From Phylloscopus collybita (Eukaryota > Chordata > Aves > Passeriformes > Phylloscopidae): a stretch of DNA of 64,000 nucleotides. How positions within the stretch are numbered: the first letter of the stretch is position 1; every line of letters starts with the position of its first letter. The position numbers and the translations under genes are program-made. Positions 62,001-64,000 of this stretch are shown in pieces. Below the pieces are notes generated by a model that searched no databases, had not been told where the DNA came from, and was given only the letters and a program-made list of their open reading frames with translations. The DNA is taken from NCBI GenBank assembly GCA_027886175.1, contig JAJNNQ010000045.1:124001-188000 (forward strand). The letters are read 5' to 3'.

Positions 62001-64000
62001 AGACTTGCTCACAGGAAGAGAAAATATTTTAAGAAGTCATTAAAGCAACAAACCTCCCAAAGAGAATAAATCTGCACAGCAGCAGCCAAACAAGCTGCCC
62101 AGTCTATTTTATCAAAGAGCTGGGTTTTTTTCCTATTACTTGACAAACAACTGGTTTCCAAGCTGCCAATTATTTAACCATGGTGGGACTTTTAATCCAT
62201 TTAGGGGAGAAAAATATAGCTGCTGTAAATTCCAACACTGCACAACAATCTACAACAGCTGTCTTGAAATCTACTTTACATCCTTCTTTATCTGTCTCTA
62301 CTAGTACTGTTTCACCAACTGGTGCAGAGGAAATGATGCCTCTCTGGCACTGGTTGAAAGGTATTTTTGTCCTAGCCAAAACACTGCAAATAACTTTGAA
62401 ATAATTAGCTAAGTAGTGGATAACATAATTCTACATGATCATTTAGATGACTCTGCTTCATCACAAGTTATGTGCACAATGAAATTTCTTTGCATCAGAC
62501 CCAGCATTTCATACTGTTTGTAATTCTAATTATTAACCAAAAATTGAAAAGAAACCTGATCAATTACTGTTTCCAATGGTTTAAATACTGTGCTTGCATT
62601 CCAAGGGAGCAAGTGGCATGCAAGGGACCATTTTGACCATCATGTTACTTAAAGTTTAAATTATACCAATACTGTTTCTCCTCCCCTTGCTTTAAACAAG
62701 AAGATTTTTGCATTGGGGTTGTTTATCTGTGTCATTCTATAGAAATAATTTACCAACTGGTCTATGAGGAGGTGTGAACTTTAATTTCTCTAATCCATTT
62801 ACAACCTCCACCTACTCTTCATGAAATCTGAGAAAATCAGGACTGTGAGTCACTAAACCTACAATCTTTCTGACTATAGATCACAGACTTCCTCTGGGAT
62901 CAGTAAAAGCCATGATCCCATTCTTTATGGAAATAGATAATTGCCAATAAGGGCACCTTTTGAATATAACCAACCATTACAAAACCCTCTCATTGTTAAA
63001 GCCGGCTTTGGTAAAAATTCACACATTTTTTTGTACTCATTTTAAGAGCATTTAAATTAAAACACTAAAATAATCTCAGTGTGGAACAAGGAATGCATAA
63101 TAAACAAATGTGCAATTTTACTGAGGCCACAAACTTTCTGAAAAAGGTTAATAGGTCTACGTCATTAAAACACAAGTTGGTAAATATCTTTTCCAACTGC
63201 ACGAAAGATTAAAGTTAAATCAGAAAAATGCTGGATTTCTATACAAGATGCCTGATGAATGTCCAAAAATATCCTCTTTCTGTACCTAAATAGAGAGAAC
63301 AAGGTACACTAAGACAATGGGGCTACTGACCATTAATTATTGACTTCAAAGGGGCTGCTCTTCACATGAAGGCTCCCGTATCTTTCTAACTCATGGACAG
63401 AAAATCACATCCCTTGTTCAAAAACTGTCTACTACTGACATCCAAGTAAACAAGCACTCTTCTGAGACAATCCTGTGCACGAAGGAAGATAAACAATATT
63501 TCTCAGCTTAAGGTGGTCAGCAGGCAAGACAGCTGTCAAATTAAAAAGCAGAAAATAATAAACAAAAACCCCATTAATTTGCAACAAAACCCAACTGCAA
63601 ATAATTAAGGACTCCACAAAAACTCTAACTAATGAAAGGTGTTTCCTTCTTTATTATTGTGTAATACTTTTCACAGAAACATAGTATTTACAAATATACA
63701 CATATAGACTGCTGATCATAAAATGTTATTGAAGAATTAGTCAAAAAAACCAATTTACAAAACCCAAAAACTTTTCAAAGATATTCTGGCTGAAAAAATT
63801 TAATGAAATTTCAAGGAGATGCTTCTTTACAGAAAGATAGGTTTTAGCTTCTCGAGTTCCGGTAAATTAGGCGAGTTGTGACCCAAGTGAGCCAAGCTCA
63901 GCTCTACATTTGAGATGAGGCAGTTTTTTTCCAATTGTTCTTTTCACACAATTTCTTGATGGTCAGTTCCAACAGGTCTCAGGAGGCACTGGTTTGGATG
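53062..64000. other. Non-coding stretch, no gene recognised
   Basis: No exon, RNA gene or repeat family could be supported apart from the A/C tract at 54097-54147 and a T14 run at 54263-54276. Base composition becomes more AT-rich from about 57 kb, and 61.5-64 kb is dense in A/T runs. Open frames are all short. Confidence 0.55.
54097..54147. repeat. A/C-only tract with (AAAC)n
   Basis: About 50 bp of A and C only: AAAAAC groups, CCACCCC, then four or five AAAC units. It is close in style to 8937-8979. Confidence 0.9.

Overview
This window is vertebrate nuclear DNA, most likely from a bird and probably a songbird. Nothing is prokaryotic: there are no operons, ribosome binding sites or dense coding. 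The bird call rests on a CR1 LINE 3' end at about 52161-52320 and on several retroviral LTRs of avian type amid AT-moderate, gene-poor sequence. The species cannot be named from the sequence.

The only convincing gene signal is in the middle. A very GC-rich, CpG-dense island covers about 33950-35070. Inside it, on the minus strand, is a plausible first coding exon (34447-34319) that encodes a signal peptide and ends at a GTGAGT splice donor. The gene would run leftwards, so 1-34312 is probably partly its first intron, and 35.1-64 kb would be upstream intergenic DNA. I found no second exon I could support and cannot name the gene. A GTAAGT donor on the plus strand at 35100 is compatible with a divergent non-coding transcript from the same island.

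The rest is non-coding sequence with scattered mobile elements. The clearest are two solo LTRs of 436 bp (11690-12125 and 52620-53055). They lie in the same orientation, differ at one base, and each is flanked by its own 6-bp target-site duplication, so they are two independent and probably recent insertions of one class II (ERVK-like) endogenous retrovirus family. Other LTR-like elements lie at about 9301-9645 (minus), 36115-36775 (plus) and 46387-47033 (plus, with an internal 39-bp tandem duplication). A 5'-truncated CR1 end lies 300 bp before the second solo LTR. No internal retroviral genes (gag, pol, env) were recognised.

Smaller features include A/C-only tracts, a 32-T run, a (CAA)9 microsatellite, a 40-bp near-perfect palindrome, strong G-quadruplex candidates, and a possible enhancer near 31.0 kb with SOX-, OTX- and POU-like motifs. 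No tRNA, rRNA or CRISPR array was seen. Most open frames elsewhere look like chance.
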